Origin: Firmicutes bacterium UBA5420
GTDB taxonomy: Bacteria > Bacillota > Limnochordia > Darwinibacteriales > Darwinibacteriaceae
DNA length: 29,055 nt
Direction of reading: 5' to 3'
Assembly: GCA_002409455.1 (NCBI GenBank)
Contig: DHNI01000097.1
Span: 24,593 to 53,647, forward strand
Positions 13,966-22,957 of this stretch are shown here, piece by piece. A model generated the notes under the pieces. The model was not told where the DNA came from. It saw only the letters and a program-made list of their open reading frames with translations, and did no database searches. Position 1 is the first letter of the stretch. The number at the start of each line of letters is the position of its first letter. The translations under genes were made by a program, and so were the position numbers.

Positions 13966-14607
13966 ATGATCAAGTATGACGAAAATGGTCTCGTGCCAGC
14001 GGTGATCCAAGACACACAGGGTAGTGTTCTAATGATGGCCTATATGAATGAGGAGGCGCTCAATAGGACTTTACAGACGGGTGAGACTTGGTTTTATAGT
14101 CGGAAGCGTGGAGAAGTTTGGAAAAAGGGAGCCGAATCGGGGAACGTGCAGAAAGTTAGGCGCATTATTGCCGATTGCGATCGAGATACGCTCCTGATTA
14201 CCGTTGACCAACATGGTCACGGTGCCTGCGATCACGACTATGAGAGTGATAGTTTCAGCTGCTTCCATAATCTGATTATGTCTGATGGGCCTGATCAAAG
14301 GGATCTTCAGCCGCACAGGGAGGCTCTATCCTGGCTCTATGCCTCTATTGAGGATCGGAGGCGTCAACCTAAGATAGGATCCTATACCAACTATCTGATG
14401 GAAAACGGTCTAGACAAGATTCTCAAGGCACTAGGAGAAGAAGCTGCAGAAGTAATTATCGCAGGAAAAAATGATGGCGACGAGGAACTCGTGTATGAAG
14501 CTAGTGATCTACTTTATCACCTTTTGGTCCTTCTAGTGTATCGCAGAATTAGTCTAGAGACTATCTGGGAAGAATTACTGGGTCGCTCCAGCCTATCGGG
14601 GAACTGA
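13966..14607 (+). CDS. hisIE: HisIE, bifunctional histidine-biosynthesis enzyme
   Basis: A 213-residue protein from ATG 13966. Residues 1-105 are phosphoribosyl-AMP cyclohydrolase (HisI: MMAYMNEEALNRTLQTGETW, FYSRKRGEVWKKGAESGN, ADCDRDTLLITV); residues about 120-210 are phosphoribosyl-ATP pyrophosphatase (HisE: SYTNYLMENGLDKILKALGE, EEAAEVIIAGKN, ASDLLYHLLVLL). It carries out the second and third steps of histidine synthesis. The HisI zinc and metal loop, usually ACHTGxxSCF, is ACDHDYESDSFSCF here, four residues longer and without the HTG, while the Cys ligands remain. No other his gene is in the window. It ends the hpt-guaA transcript. Confidence 0.93.
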   Translation: MIKYDENGLVPAVIQDTQGSVLMMAYMNEEALNRTLQTGETWFYSRKRGEVWKKGAESGNVQKVRRIIADCDRDTLLITVDQHGHGACDHDYESDSFSCFHNLIMSDGPDQRDLQPHREALSWLYASIEDRRRQPKIGSYTNYLMENGLDKILKALGEEAAEVIIAGKNDGDEELVYEASDLLYHLLVLLVYRRISLETIWEELLGRSSLSGN

Positions 14608-14623
14608 CCACGCTAACTAGAAG

Positions 14624-14666
14624 ACACCTTTCTGCCAAAGGTTTCCTGAAGCAGAAAGGTGTTTTG
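14624..14666. terminator. Terminator between hisIE and the convergent lipoprotein gene
   Basis: A perfect 12-bp stem (14624-14635 with 14651-14662), a 15-base loop and a short T-run on the plus strand. The stem can act for both converging genes, better for hisIE. Confidence 0.8.
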
Positions 14667-14681
14667 TCGTGGCGAAGCACT

Positions 14682-15428
14682 TTAGCGGAAGAAGCGATGG
14701 TTTCCGATGGTCACGGTTGGAGTTCGGTTCCATACCCAGGAACTAGATCCAACCTTGGCTGGGGCAAAGAATCCAGTGGCCTTTAATGATGGATCCCAAC
14801 CTACTAAGGCATCGTTAACGGCATCTTTCGCTGTTTGACTGGCAGGAGCCTTAATGGCACCGTTAAGAACAGGCTCATATTGGTAATATCTACGCCCACC
14901 AGTCGTCACAACCTGGTTAATGACGCCACTTAGAGTGCTGGGATAATCGGGATGGAGCACTCGATTTAGTACCGAGGCCGCCACAGCCACTTGACCTTGA
15001 TAGGTTTCTCCCTTTGCTTCTGCATGGATCAGGCGAGCGAAGAGGTCGAGTTCACCGGCAGTAAAAATGGGCGTCATCTTCTCGGCAATGCTCATATTCG
15101 AGCCTGTGATGGCCACTTGTTTTTTCAGGGGCCTGTAGAATACCTTCTCAATGGTCAAGGTGTAGGTACCGGGATCGACGTTCACAAACTCAAATGTACC
15201 GTTTCGTATGGAGGTATTGTATCCTTTCTGGGCGTTTGTTAGCGTGACTTGCCCATTCCAAAGAGCTAAGCCTGAGTTGCCATCCTGGACAAGTCCTGTT
15301 AATGAATTTTTCTGTTGGTTACCAGGAGGCGTTGTGCCTGGGCTCGAAGAAGATGGTATGGTGTTCAAACAACCACTTAGCAATAGAACCAGGATTAGTA
15401 TACTTGGTAATAGTGAATAATTCCGCAT
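14682..15428 (-). CDS. Lipoprotein with SleB/CwlJ-type cell-wall hydrolase domain
   Basis: A 248-residue protein. Residues 1-20 are a lipoprotein signal with lipobox LLSGC (lipid-modified Cys20), followed by a Ser/Pro/Gly linker. Residues about 42-118 look like a carboxypeptidase-regulatory-like (transthyretin-type) beta-sandwich: LTGLVQDGNSGLALWNGQVT, TFEFVNVDPGTYTL. Residues about 125-248 are the Hydrolase_2 (SleB/CwlJ) domain: ELDLFARLIHAEAKGE with the likely catalytic Glu137, GQVAVAASVLNRVL, and a C-terminal GNHRFFR. By family such domains cleave peptidoglycan, in spores as lytic transglycosylases acting on cortex. The membrane anchor and sandwich domain differ from SleB, so a vegetative wall role is possible. 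AAGAAGGG precedes ATG 15428. Confidence 0.85.
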   Translation of the reverse strand: MRNYSLLPSILILVLLLSGCLNTIPSSSSPGTTPPGNQQKNSLTGLVQDGNSGLALWNGQVTLTNAQKGYNTSIRNGTFEFVNVDPGTYTLTIEKVFYRPLKKQVAITGSNMSIAEKMTPIFTAGELDLFARLIHAEAKGETYQGQVAVAASVLNRVLHPDYPSTLSGVINQVVTTGGRRYYQYEPVLNGAIKAPASQTAKDAVNDALVGWDPSLKATGFFAPAKVGSSSWVWNRTPTVTIGNHRFFR

Positions 15429-15566
15429 AACGAATCGCCCTTCTTTCCAGCATCGAGCTGTTTTCTGTATCTCATATTTCTTCCTGGGCTTCCACTAACC
15501 TGCAGGGAAAGGATGGAAGGCCCAGATGCGAGTTGGCAAGGGTCGTTATGCGTAAAGGAGAGAAGT

Positions 15567-17723
15567 ATGGACTATTTACAGAGCTTAAATCCCAATCAGA
15601 AACTAGCGGTAACCACAGTTGAAGGACCACTCTTGGTCATTGCGGGGGCAGGTAGTGGTAAGACCAGGGTCTTGACTATGCGCATAGCCCATCTCATTGA
15701 AGGGCATCAGGTACCACCTCATAGAATTGCTGCGGTCACCTTTACAAACAAGGCTGCCCAAGAGATGCGGGAGCGTGTTGAGGATCTGGTTGGATCTCGG
15801 AGTGCCGAAGTCTTTATGGGAACATTTCACTCATTGTGTGTACGCATCCTCCGCATTGAGGTGGCACAGAGCGGATATAAGCCAGGGTTTCAGATTTTTG
15901 ATCAGAGCGATCAGCTCGCGGTGATTAGGGAGTGCCTTAAGGAGCTGGATCTTGATCCAAAACGGGTGGCACCCAAGCAGATTCTAGCCAGTATTGGTAA
16001 GGCCAAAGATGAGCTACTTACCCCTGCAGATTACCCCGTATCTGGTGGAGATTTTTGGGGGCAGACGGTCTCTAGGGTATACGAAAAATACCAAGAGAAA
16101 CTACAAAGAAGCAATGCTCTAGATTTTGATGATCTGATCATGGCCACAGTGCAGATGTTTCAGAAGCATCCTGATATACTAGGCAAGTATCAAGAGCGTT
16201 TTAGGTATATCTTAGTGGATGAGTATCAAGATACGAATATGGCCCAGTATATGCTTGTTCGGCTTTTGGCCCAGGAAAGAGGTAACATCTGCGTTGTAGG
16301 CGATGAGGATCAGAGTATCTACGCCTTTAGGGGTGCGGATATTCGTAACATCCTAGAATTTGAAAAGGACTTTCCCGGCGCCGCAGTAGTCAAGTTAGAG
16401 GAAAATTATCGATCTACCAAGACCATCCTGGGCGCGGCCAATTCAGTGATTCAAAACAACACGGAACGAAAAGAGAAGACGCTATGGACGAACCGAGATC
16501 AGGGCGAACTGGTTGTCTTTCACCAAGGTGAAACTGAAAGGGACGAGGCACGATTTGTCGCGGAGGCGATAAACCGTCTACGCGGCGAAAAGGGGAGCGC
16601 TTTTAAAGACTTTACCATACTATATCGTACTCATGCTCTATCTCGGGTGTTTGAGGAAGAGTTTATGCGGAGGGGAGTTCCTTACCGCATTGTGGCAGGT
16701 CTTCGCTTCTATGAGCGTAAGGAGATTAAAGATCTCTTAGCCTATCTACGCCTGATTCAAAATCCCGATAACGATCTAGCTTTTCTAAGGATTGTCAATG
16801 TGCCGAAAAGAGGATTAGGTGATGCTACTCTAGCTAGGCTCGCAGCCTATGCCGAGGAGTTTGAGATCAGCCTCTTTGCAACCCTCTCTTTCCTTGATGG
16901 TGTGGATGGTTTGACTGCCCGGTTTAAAAACTCGCTAGAATCCTTTAAGGTACTTATTGAGGGCCTTCGCATGCAACTTGGGGATTTCACCTTGACAGAG
17001 TTGACTAAGTCCGTCTTAGAGCAAAGCGGCTATTTAAGAGAGCTTGAATCCGAAGGCGATAGCGAGGCCTTGGCGCGAATTGAGAACCTACAAGAGTTTC
17101 TATCCGTAACAAGTCAGTTTGAAGCCGATGTTTCCCCCACAGATTTAGGTGCCTTATTGGAGCACGTGGCGTTGATTAACGAGGTCGATTCATATGATGC
17201 CGCGGCCGACGCGGTAAATATGATGACAATACATGGTTCCAAGGGATTGGAGTTTCCGGTTGTTTTCATCGTCGGGCTCGAAGAAGATATCTTTCCCCAT
17301 GCCCGTTCATCTTTTGAATCGGAGCAACTTGAAGAAGAAAGACGTCTAGCTTATGTGGGGATGACAAGAGCTCAGGATCGCCTGTTCTTGACCTGTAGCC
17401 GGCAACGTACGCTCTATGGGACAACCAAGTTAAATGCTGTATCCACCTTTGTAGACGAAATCGGCGACGAGTTTCTGGAGCAGGTGGGGCATTCCGCATC
17501 TGGCCTTAGTCTAAGGGGCATTATCCCAGCTAGTAGGCCTAAGACGATGAAATCTTCGAACTCAGCATACAAGGCAGGAGACAAGATCCGCCACAAGATG
17601 TGGGGTGACGGCATGGTGGTTTCGGTGACCGAGTCAGGTGGAGATCTGCAGCTCAGCATCGCCTTTCCGGATCAAGGTATTAAGACAGTGATTGCGCACT
17701 TAGCACCCATAACTAAGATTTAG
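15567..17723 (+). CDS. pcrA: PcrA/UvrD-type superfamily 1A DNA helicase
   Basis: A 718-residue protein from ATG 15567, with AAAGGAGA upstream; the 18 codons further upstream carry no family sequence. SF1A motifs in order: Q-motif LNPNQKLAV, Walker A AGAGSGKT (26-33), AVTFTNKAAQEMRER, FMGTFHSLCVRILR, Walker B LVDEYQDTN (D218, E219), VVGDEDQSIYAFRGAD, LEENYRST, TIHGSKGLEFPVVFIVGLEE and VGMTRAQDRLFLT. The C-terminal 55 residues (GDKIRHKMWGDGMVV onward) are the Tudor-like RNA-polymerase-binding domain of PcrA. It unwinds DNA 3' to 5' in repair, rolling-circle replication and transcription-coupled repair. ligA follows 18 bases later, the usual Firmicute order. Confidence 0.97.
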   Translation: MDYLQSLNPNQKLAVTTVEGPLLVIAGAGSGKTRVLTMRIAHLIEGHQVPPHRIAAVTFTNKAAQEMRERVEDLVGSRSAEVFMGTFHSLCVRILRIEVAQSGYKPGFQIFDQSDQLAVIRECLKELDLDPKRVAPKQILASIGKAKDELLTPADYPVSGGDFWGQTVSRVYEKYQEKLQRSNALDFDDLIMATVQMFQKHPDILGKYQERFRYILVDEYQDTNMAQYMLVRLLAQERGNICVVGDEDQSIYAFRGADIRNILEFEKDFPGAAVVKLEENYRSTKTILGAANSVIQNNTERKEKTLWTNRDQGELVVFHQGETERDEARFVAEAINRLRGEKGSAFKDFTILYRTHALSRVFEEEFMRRGVPYRIVAGLRFYERKEIKDLLAYLRLIQNPDNDLAFLRIVNVPKRGLGDATLARLAAYAEEFEISLFATLSFLDGVDGLTARFKNSLESFKVLIEGLRMQLGDFTLTELTKSVLEQSGYLRELESEGDSEALARIENLQEFLSVTSQFEADVSPTDLGALLEHVALINEVDSYDAAADAVNMMTIHGSKGLEFPVVFIVGLEEDIFPHARSSFESEQLEEERRLAYVGMTRAQDRLFLTCSRQRTLYGTTKLNAVSTFVDEIGDEFLEQVGHSASGLSLRGIIPASRPKTMKSSNSAYKAGDKIRHKMWGDGMVVSVTESGGDLQLSIAFPDQGIKTVIAHLAPITKI

Positions 17724-17741
17724 CGGGGAGGACAAATTCAT

Positions 17742-19757
17742 ATGGATGACGTTCGGCAGAGGATTGAAGAACTGCGCGCAGCACTGAGACTGCACAATTA
17801 TCGGTATTACATCCTAGATGATCCGAGTATTTCCGACGAAGAATATGATCGCCTTATGCGCGAATTAGAAGATTTGGAAATGAAGTACCCCGAGCTTATT
17901 ACCTCGGATTCGCCTACTCAAAGAGTAGGACATACACCCAGTGAGAAGTTTTCTACAGTTCGTCATAGTCAGCCTCTGATGGGGCTCAGTAATGCATTTT
18001 CAGAAGGGGATTTGCTCGCCTTTCAAGAAAGGGTGCGAAGACAAATTGCTGGCGGGGTGAGCTATGTCTGTGAGCTTAAGATCGACGGGCTCTCCGTTTC
18101 GTTGGACTATGAAGAAGGCGTATTTGTACGCGGCGCCACTAGGGGCGATGGCATGGTTGGTGAGGACATTACCTTGAACCTACGCACGATTCGTTCTCTT
18201 CCATTGCGGCTGAACGAGCCGGTTACTATCAATGTTCGAGGCGAGGTTTTTATTAATCGCCGAGATTTTGAGGCGTTCAATGAAGAACGAAGGCGCATGG
18301 GAGAGAGTCTTTTTGCCAATCCGCGCAATGCTGCCGCGGGTTCTTTACGCCAACTCGATCCGAAGGCCACGGCACTCAGGCCCCTCGACATCTTTCTCTT
18401 TGGTGTGGGAAGAAATCCAGGTTTTGACATGCAGACCCAGGGTGAGGCCCTAAAGTACTTGCGCCATCTAGGCTTGCGGATCAATCCCCACTCTCGGGTG
18501 TGCCAGGATTTCTCGGATGTCTTGGATTTTGTGCGCAGCTGGCAGGAAAAGGGCAAGCGGGGTAGTCTCCCTTATGATATTGATGGGGTTGTGGTTAAGG
18601 TCAATGAATTGAATGCCCAGAGAAATCTAGGAATGACAGCCCGGAGCCCTAGATGGGCGATTGCCTACAAATTTCCCGCTGAACAGGTGATCACGAGGGT
18701 TTTGAAGATTGGGGTACAAGTGGGGCGCACTGGAGCATTAACCCCCCTTGCGGAGCTTGAACCCATTTTGGTTGCAGGATCTACAGTGAGCCGAGCCACG
18801 TTGCATAACGAAGATATCGTGAGGGAACGGGATATCCGCATCGGGGACTATGTAGTCTTGCAAAAGGCAGGGGATGTGATTCCAGAAATTGTGCGCTCCT
18901 TGCCCGAGCGGCGCGATGGCAGTGAGTTGCCGTTTCAAATGCCAGCCGATTGCCCCGCGTGCGGCAGTCATGTAGTAAGGGTGCCTGGGGAGGCGGTCAC
19001 CCGCTGTGTGAATGGACGGTGTCCGGCGCAGCGAATTGAAAAGCTAATCCATTTCGCTTCTAAGGGAGCCCTGGACATTGAGGGATTGGGCCCTGCTAGT
19101 GTTGTGCAGTTGGTAGAAGCTGGTCTGGTAGAGAGTCCGGTGGACTTTTATAAGCTGAAAAAAGAGGATCTATTAAGCTTAGAACGTTTCGCAGAAAAGT
19201 CAGCAGACAATCTTTTGGCAGCTATCGCGCAGAGCAAAGAGCAGCCTTTTGCTCGAGTTTTGTTTGGCCTGGGTATTCGCTTGGTCGGGGCTGAAGTGGC
19301 CAGGGAGGTGGCTTCTTGGACCGGCAGCTTCCACGAGCTGATTAGACTAGGTAGGGACGATCTCCTGGAAATTCCTGCTGTGGGAGATAAGATTGCCCAA
19401 TCTATACTAGACTACTTTGCGGATCCTGAGAATCAAGAATTGGTCGAAGGCCTTTTAGCTCAGGGATTGCTCGTTAACGGAAGTAGTGAGGAAACCAATA
19501 AACAGGAGCAGGTGCTCGAAGGTTTAACCTTTGTGGTTACCGGTCGCCTAGAAGGGTTTACCCGCTCCGCTATCGAAGAATTCCTACGTACACTCGGTGC
19601 TAATGTTACTTCGAGTGTAAGCAAGCAGACTAGCTTTCTAGTGGCGGGACCAGGTGGTGGATCCAAACTTACCAGGGCTAACGAACTAGGAGTTCCCGTT
19701 CTCTCGGAAGCGGAATTTCAGGAATTCTTGGGAAAAAGAGGTGTTCGACTTGATTGA
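17742..19757 (+). CDS. ligA: NAD-dependent DNA ligase
   Basis: A 671-residue protein from ATG 17742 with GGGGAGGA upstream. Domain Ia YHxY-like region (LHNYRYYILDDPSISDEEYD), adenylation motif CELKIDG with Lys113, GEVFINRRDF, YDIDGVVVKVN, the OB-fold part (VGRTGALTPLAEL), a four-Cys zinc finger (CPACG near 398-402, then CVNGRCPAQ), helix-hairpin-helix repeats, and a C-terminal BRCT (LEGLTFVVTGRLEGFTRSAI onward). It seals nicks in replication and repair. It overlaps the start region of gatC. Full length. Confidence 0.98.
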   Translation: MDDVRQRIEELRAALRLHNYRYYILDDPSISDEEYDRLMRELEDLEMKYPELITSDSPTQRVGHTPSEKFSTVRHSQPLMGLSNAFSEGDLLAFQERVRRQIAGGVSYVCELKIDGLSVSLDYEEGVFVRGATRGDGMVGEDITLNLRTIRSLPLRLNEPVTINVRGEVFINRRDFEAFNEERRRMGESLFANPRNAAAGSLRQLDPKATALRPLDIFLFGVGRNPGFDMQTQGEALKYLRHLGLRINPHSRVCQDFSDVLDFVRSWQEKGKRGSLPYDIDGVVVKVNELNAQRNLGMTARSPRWAIAYKFPAEQVITRVLKIGVQVGRTGALTPLAELEPILVAGSTVSRATLHNEDIVRERDIRIGDYVVLQKAGDVIPEIVRSLPERRDGSELPFQMPADCPACGSHVVRVPGEAVTRCVNGRCPAQRIEKLIHFASKGALDIEGLGPASVVQLVEAGLVESPVDFYKLKKEDLLSLERFAEKSADNLLAAIAQSKEQPFARVLFGLGIRLVGAEVAREVASWTGSFHELIRLGRDDLLEIPAVGDKIAQSILDYFADPENQELVEGLLAQGLLVNGSSEETNKQEQVLEGLTFVVTGRLEGFTRSAIEEFLRTLGANVTSSVSKQTSFLVAGPGGGSKLTRANELGVPVLSEAEFQEFLGKRGVRLD

Positions 19758-20043
19758 TCGCGGCGAAGTCATTCGCATGGCGAGGCTTGCTCGCCTAGAG
19801 CTCAGTGAAGCGGAAATCGCGCAATATCAGATGGACTTAACGAGCTTTCTAATCTCGGGTGAAAAACTGCAAAAGGTGGACGTTTCTCGTGTGGAAGGAA
19901 CCAGCCATGCCGTTCCCGTAACACATGAATTGCGTAAAGACGAAGTGGGGCCGAGTCTACCTCAAGACGCAGTTCTTCTTGCGGGTCCAAAGGTTCAAGA
20001 TGGCTTCTTTCAAGTTCCTCGTATCGTGGAGGCGCAAGAATGA
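19750..20043 (+). CDS. gatC: GatC, subunit of Asp/Glu-tRNA amidotransferase
   Basis: A 97-residue protein. I chose TTG 19750, with GAGGTG at 19738-19743, because the product then begins MIDRGEVIRMARLARLELSE as GatC proteins do; GTG 19741 would add three residues but is itself part of the SD. The first helix and the ELRKDEVGPSLPQDAVLLAGPKVQDGFFQVPRI block are diagnostic. GatC holds GatA and GatB together. It overlaps ligA by 8 bases and gatA by 4 (ATGA). Confidence 0.95.
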   Translation: MIDRGEVIRMARLARLELSEAEIAQYQMDLTSFLISGEKLQKVDVSRVEGTSHAVPVTHELRKDEVGPSLPQDAVLLAGPKVQDGFFQVPRIVEAQE

Positions 20044-21467
20044 AAAAGCTAGCTAACTTGTTGGAAACCAAGCAGGTCTCAAGTCAAGAGATCGTAGAGC
20101 ATTATCTCGGTGAAATCACCCGGCAAGAGCCGATGCTCAATGCCTTTATCACTGTTGATCAAGAGGGAGCATTAACCCAGGCCCAAGCAGCGGATCAACG
20201 CCGAGCTGAAAACCGGCCTTTATCTCCCTGGGACGGTATACCTATTGCAATTAAAGATAATATTTCTACCCGGGGTTTGAATACCACTTGTGCCTCTCGT
20301 TTTCTCGCCAACTATCGCCCCCTTTTTGACGCCACTGTTGTGCGTTATTTAAAGGATGCTGGTCTACCCATCCTTGGTAAGACCAATCTTGATGAATTCG
20401 CCATGGGATCTTCGACGGAATATTCGGCCTATGGAGTTACGTGTAACCCCCACGATCGATCTCGAGTGTCAGGAGGTTCAAGCGGAGGTTCTGCTGCCGC
20501 AGTGGCAGCAGGCGAAATCCCCTGGTCACTAGGGTCGGACACAGGAGGCTCGATTAGGCAGCCTGCTTCGTTCTGTGGTGTGGTCGGGCTCAAGCCAACT
20601 TATGGCTGGGTCTCACGCTATGGATTGGTGGCGTTGGCACCATCCCTCGATCAGATTGGGCCTCTGGCCACTTCGGTGGAAGATACGGCCATTTTGTTCT
20701 CGCTTTTGGCAGGTGCTGATCCGAAGGATGCTAGTTCTGCAGCTGCCCAAACCTTTGAGGTGCCCGCATGGGATGAAAGGTGCATCAAGGGCCTAAAAAT
20801 TGGGGTGCCTGAAGAGTTCTTTGGCAAGGGACTTCACCCCGAAGTGGAGCAGGCGGTGAGGAGAGGTCTGAGAGCCCTTGAAGAGCAAGGGGCCGTCTTG
20901 GTGCCCATCTCGCTATCTACAAATGAATACGCTATTGATACATATTTAACTTTAGTCACCGCTGAAGCTAGCTCAAGTTTAGCCCGCTATGACGGGGTGC
21001 GCTATGGGGAACGTGTTGGGGCCCAGGATTCAAACACAATGTTTGCTAAGAGCAGGGCCGCAGGCTTTGGGCCAGAAGTAAAGCGCCGCATTATCCTTGG
21101 AACCTATGTACTGAGTGCAAGCCATTACGAGGCCTATTATGAACAGGCTCAAAGGGTGCGCACTTTGATTAGGCAGGACGTGTTGGAGGCCTTTAGACAC
21201 GTCGATGTGATCATCACCCCCACAACTCCCACAGCGGCCTTTCGGATTGGAGCTAAGCAGAGCCCGCTCGAGATGTATCTTTCAGACTTATTTACCGCTA
21301 TGGCTAACCTTAGTGGGATTCCAGCCCTGAGCGTCCCTTGCGGAAAGGACTCCAAGGGCTTGCCACTGGGCATGCAAATCATGGGGAAACATTTTAGTGA
21401 AGCTTTACTGTTTAGAGTGGGCCATTTTGTAGAGAAGACAGTTGGCATACGGGGGTGTTGTAGGTGA
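20040..21467 (+). CDS. gatA: GatA, glutaminase subunit of Asp/Glu-tRNA amidotransferase
   Basis: A 475-residue protein from ATG 20040, overlapping the gatC stop, with GGAGG upstream. Amidase-signature triad: Lys72 (IPIAIKDN), the cis-Ser at about 147 in VSGGSSGGSAAAVAAG, and nucleophile Ser171 in SDTGGSIRQPA. GKTNLDEFAMGSSTEYSAYG and CGVVGLKPTYGWVSRYGLVA complete the family pattern. It releases ammonia from glutamine and channels it to GatB. Having GatCAB implies that Gln-tRNA, Asn-tRNA or both are made by transamidation. Confidence 0.97.
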   Translation: MKKLANLLETKQVSSQEIVEHYLGEITRQEPMLNAFITVDQEGALTQAQAADQRRAENRPLSPWDGIPIAIKDNISTRGLNTTCASRFLANYRPLFDATVVRYLKDAGLPILGKTNLDEFAMGSSTEYSAYGVTCNPHDRSRVSGGSSGGSAAAVAAGEIPWSLGSDTGGSIRQPASFCGVVGLKPTYGWVSRYGLVALAPSLDQIGPLATSVEDTAILFSLLAGADPKDASSAAAQTFEVPAWDERCIKGLKIGVPEEFFGKGLHPEVEQAVRRGLRALEEQGAVLVPISLSTNEYAIDTYLTLVTAEASSSLARYDGVRYGERVGAQDSNTMFAKSRAAGFGPEVKRRIILGTYVLSASHYEAYYEQAQRVRTLIRQDVLEAFRHVDVIITPTTPTAAFRIGAKQSPLEMYLSDLFTAMANLSGIPALSVPCGKDSKGLPLGMQIMGKHFSEALLFRVGHFVEKTVGIRGCCR

Positions 21468-22891
21468 TAAGCTATGATACGGTTATTGGCTTGGAAATAC
21501 ATGTAGCCTTGCTTACCCAAAGTAAGTTCTTATGCAGCTGTAAAGCGTCCTTCGGGGCGCCGCCAAATAGTCAATGTTGTCCTATCTGTTTGGGCCTACC
21601 AGGTGCATTGCCCTTGATTAACGAGAAGGCTGTTGAATATGCGACAAAGGCGGGCATAGCCCTTAATTGCCAAATTAACCATTTCAGCCGATTTGATCGC
21701 AAGAATTATTTCTATCCCGATTTGCCCAAAGCGTATCAGATCACACAAGATACGTTTCCGCTGTGCACTAAAGGATTTCTAGAGTATTATGTTGACGATC
21801 GGCTCGTCAAGACAGAGATCACCCGCATCCATATGGAAGAAGAAGCGGGGAAGCTCATTCACAGCGGAGCGAGCATTGTCGATTCAGAATATTCGTTGGT
21901 CGATTACAATCGGGCTGGTATTCCCTTAATTGAGATCGTCACCGCCCCAGATATTCACCACCCTCAACAGGCTCGCCTCTTTTTGGAGCAACTACGATTA
22001 CTCCTGAGTTACATCGGGGTTTCCGATACAAAAATGGAAGAAGGATCCCTCAGATGCGATGCTAACATCTCTTTGAAACCAAGTGGTAGTAATGTATTGG
22101 GTACGAAGGTGGAGATCAAGAATCTCAATTCTTTTCGAGCTCTAGAGAGGGCACTAGAATATGAAGAAAGGAGGCAGAGCCAGGTTTTAAACCAAGGTGG
22201 AATCATCCGTCAGGAGAGTTGCACTTGGGATGATCGTACGGGGAAGACTATGCCTATGCGATCGAAAGGTGATGCACCTGATTACCGCATCTTTCCAGAG
22301 CCCGATCTACCTCCTTTGCACTTGGATCCAGTCTGGGTCGAGCTGATTAGGGCCACCATTCCTGAGCTTCCCCTTGAGCGTCTTAAGCGCTTCGAAGCTG
22401 AGTATGGTCTGTCTCGTTACGAAGCGACATTTTTGGTCAATTACCCTGACTTTGGCGAGCTGTTCTTTGCTTTGGCCTGCCAGTGCCGTGCCTACAAAGC
22501 TATTGTAAACTTGCTTATGGGTGATTACGCCCGTTTGGCAAGGGAAAAAGGCCATCTAGATCCACAGCGTTTGGCCGAGTTGCTCACGATCGTTGACGAG
22601 GGTCAGATTACGCAAACGCAGGCCAAAGACGTTTTAGAAGACCTATTTTCATCGCATCTATCGGCTCGGGAAATTGTGCAAGAAAAAGGTCTTGAAGTGA
22701 TGGGCGATCCAGAAAGTTTGCGGCCGATTCTTCGTCAGGTATTGGGCGCAAATTCGGAGCTTGTCCATCGTTTTCAAAATGGAGATACAAAACTGCTGGG
22801 TTTTTTTGTAGGCCAAGTTATGCGTGTTACTCAAGGCAAAGCGGATCCTGGAGTAGTCAACCGGCTTCTCCGAGATGAGCTAGGGAAATAA
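21464..22891 (+). CDS. gatB: GatB, kinase/transamidase subunit of Asp/Glu-tRNA amidotransferase
   Basis: A 475-residue protein from GTG 21464, overlapping the gatA stop. It begins YDTVIGLEIHVALLTQSKFLCSC with the zinc-binding Cys set (CSC, CCPIC) and FGAPPN; KNYFYPDLPKAYQITQ, HMEEEAGKL, DYNRAGIPLIEIVT, SLRCDANISL and VEIKNLNSFRALERALEYE follow. The C-terminal YqeY-like tail (about 330-475) binds tRNA. It activates the side chain of misacylated Glu- or Asp-tRNA and adds ammonia from GatA. Last of the gatCAB trio. Confidence 0.97.
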   Translation: MISYDTVIGLEIHVALLTQSKFLCSCKASFGAPPNSQCCPICLGLPGALPLINEKAVEYATKAGIALNCQINHFSRFDRKNYFYPDLPKAYQITQDTFPLCTKGFLEYYVDDRLVKTEITRIHMEEEAGKLIHSGASIVDSEYSLVDYNRAGIPLIEIVTAPDIHHPQQARLFLEQLRLLLSYIGVSDTKMEEGSLRCDANISLKPSGSNVLGTKVEIKNLNSFRALERALEYEERRQSQVLNQGGIIRQESCTWDDRTGKTMPMRSKGDAPDYRIFPEPDLPPLHLDPVWVELIRATIPELPLERLKRFEAEYGLSRYEATFLVNYPDFGELFFALACQCRAYKAIVNLLMGDYARLAREKGHLDPQRLAELLTIVDEGQITQTQAKDVLEDLFSSHLSAREIVQEKGLEVMGDPESLRPILRQVLGANSELVHRFQNGDTKLLGFFVGQVMRVTQGKADPGVVNRLLRDELGK

Positions 22892-22957
22892 TCCCATGTT
22901 AGCAGGATTTTACCAGAGGTTTAGGGAATTAGGGCATAGAAGGGCAGGAGTCACGAG

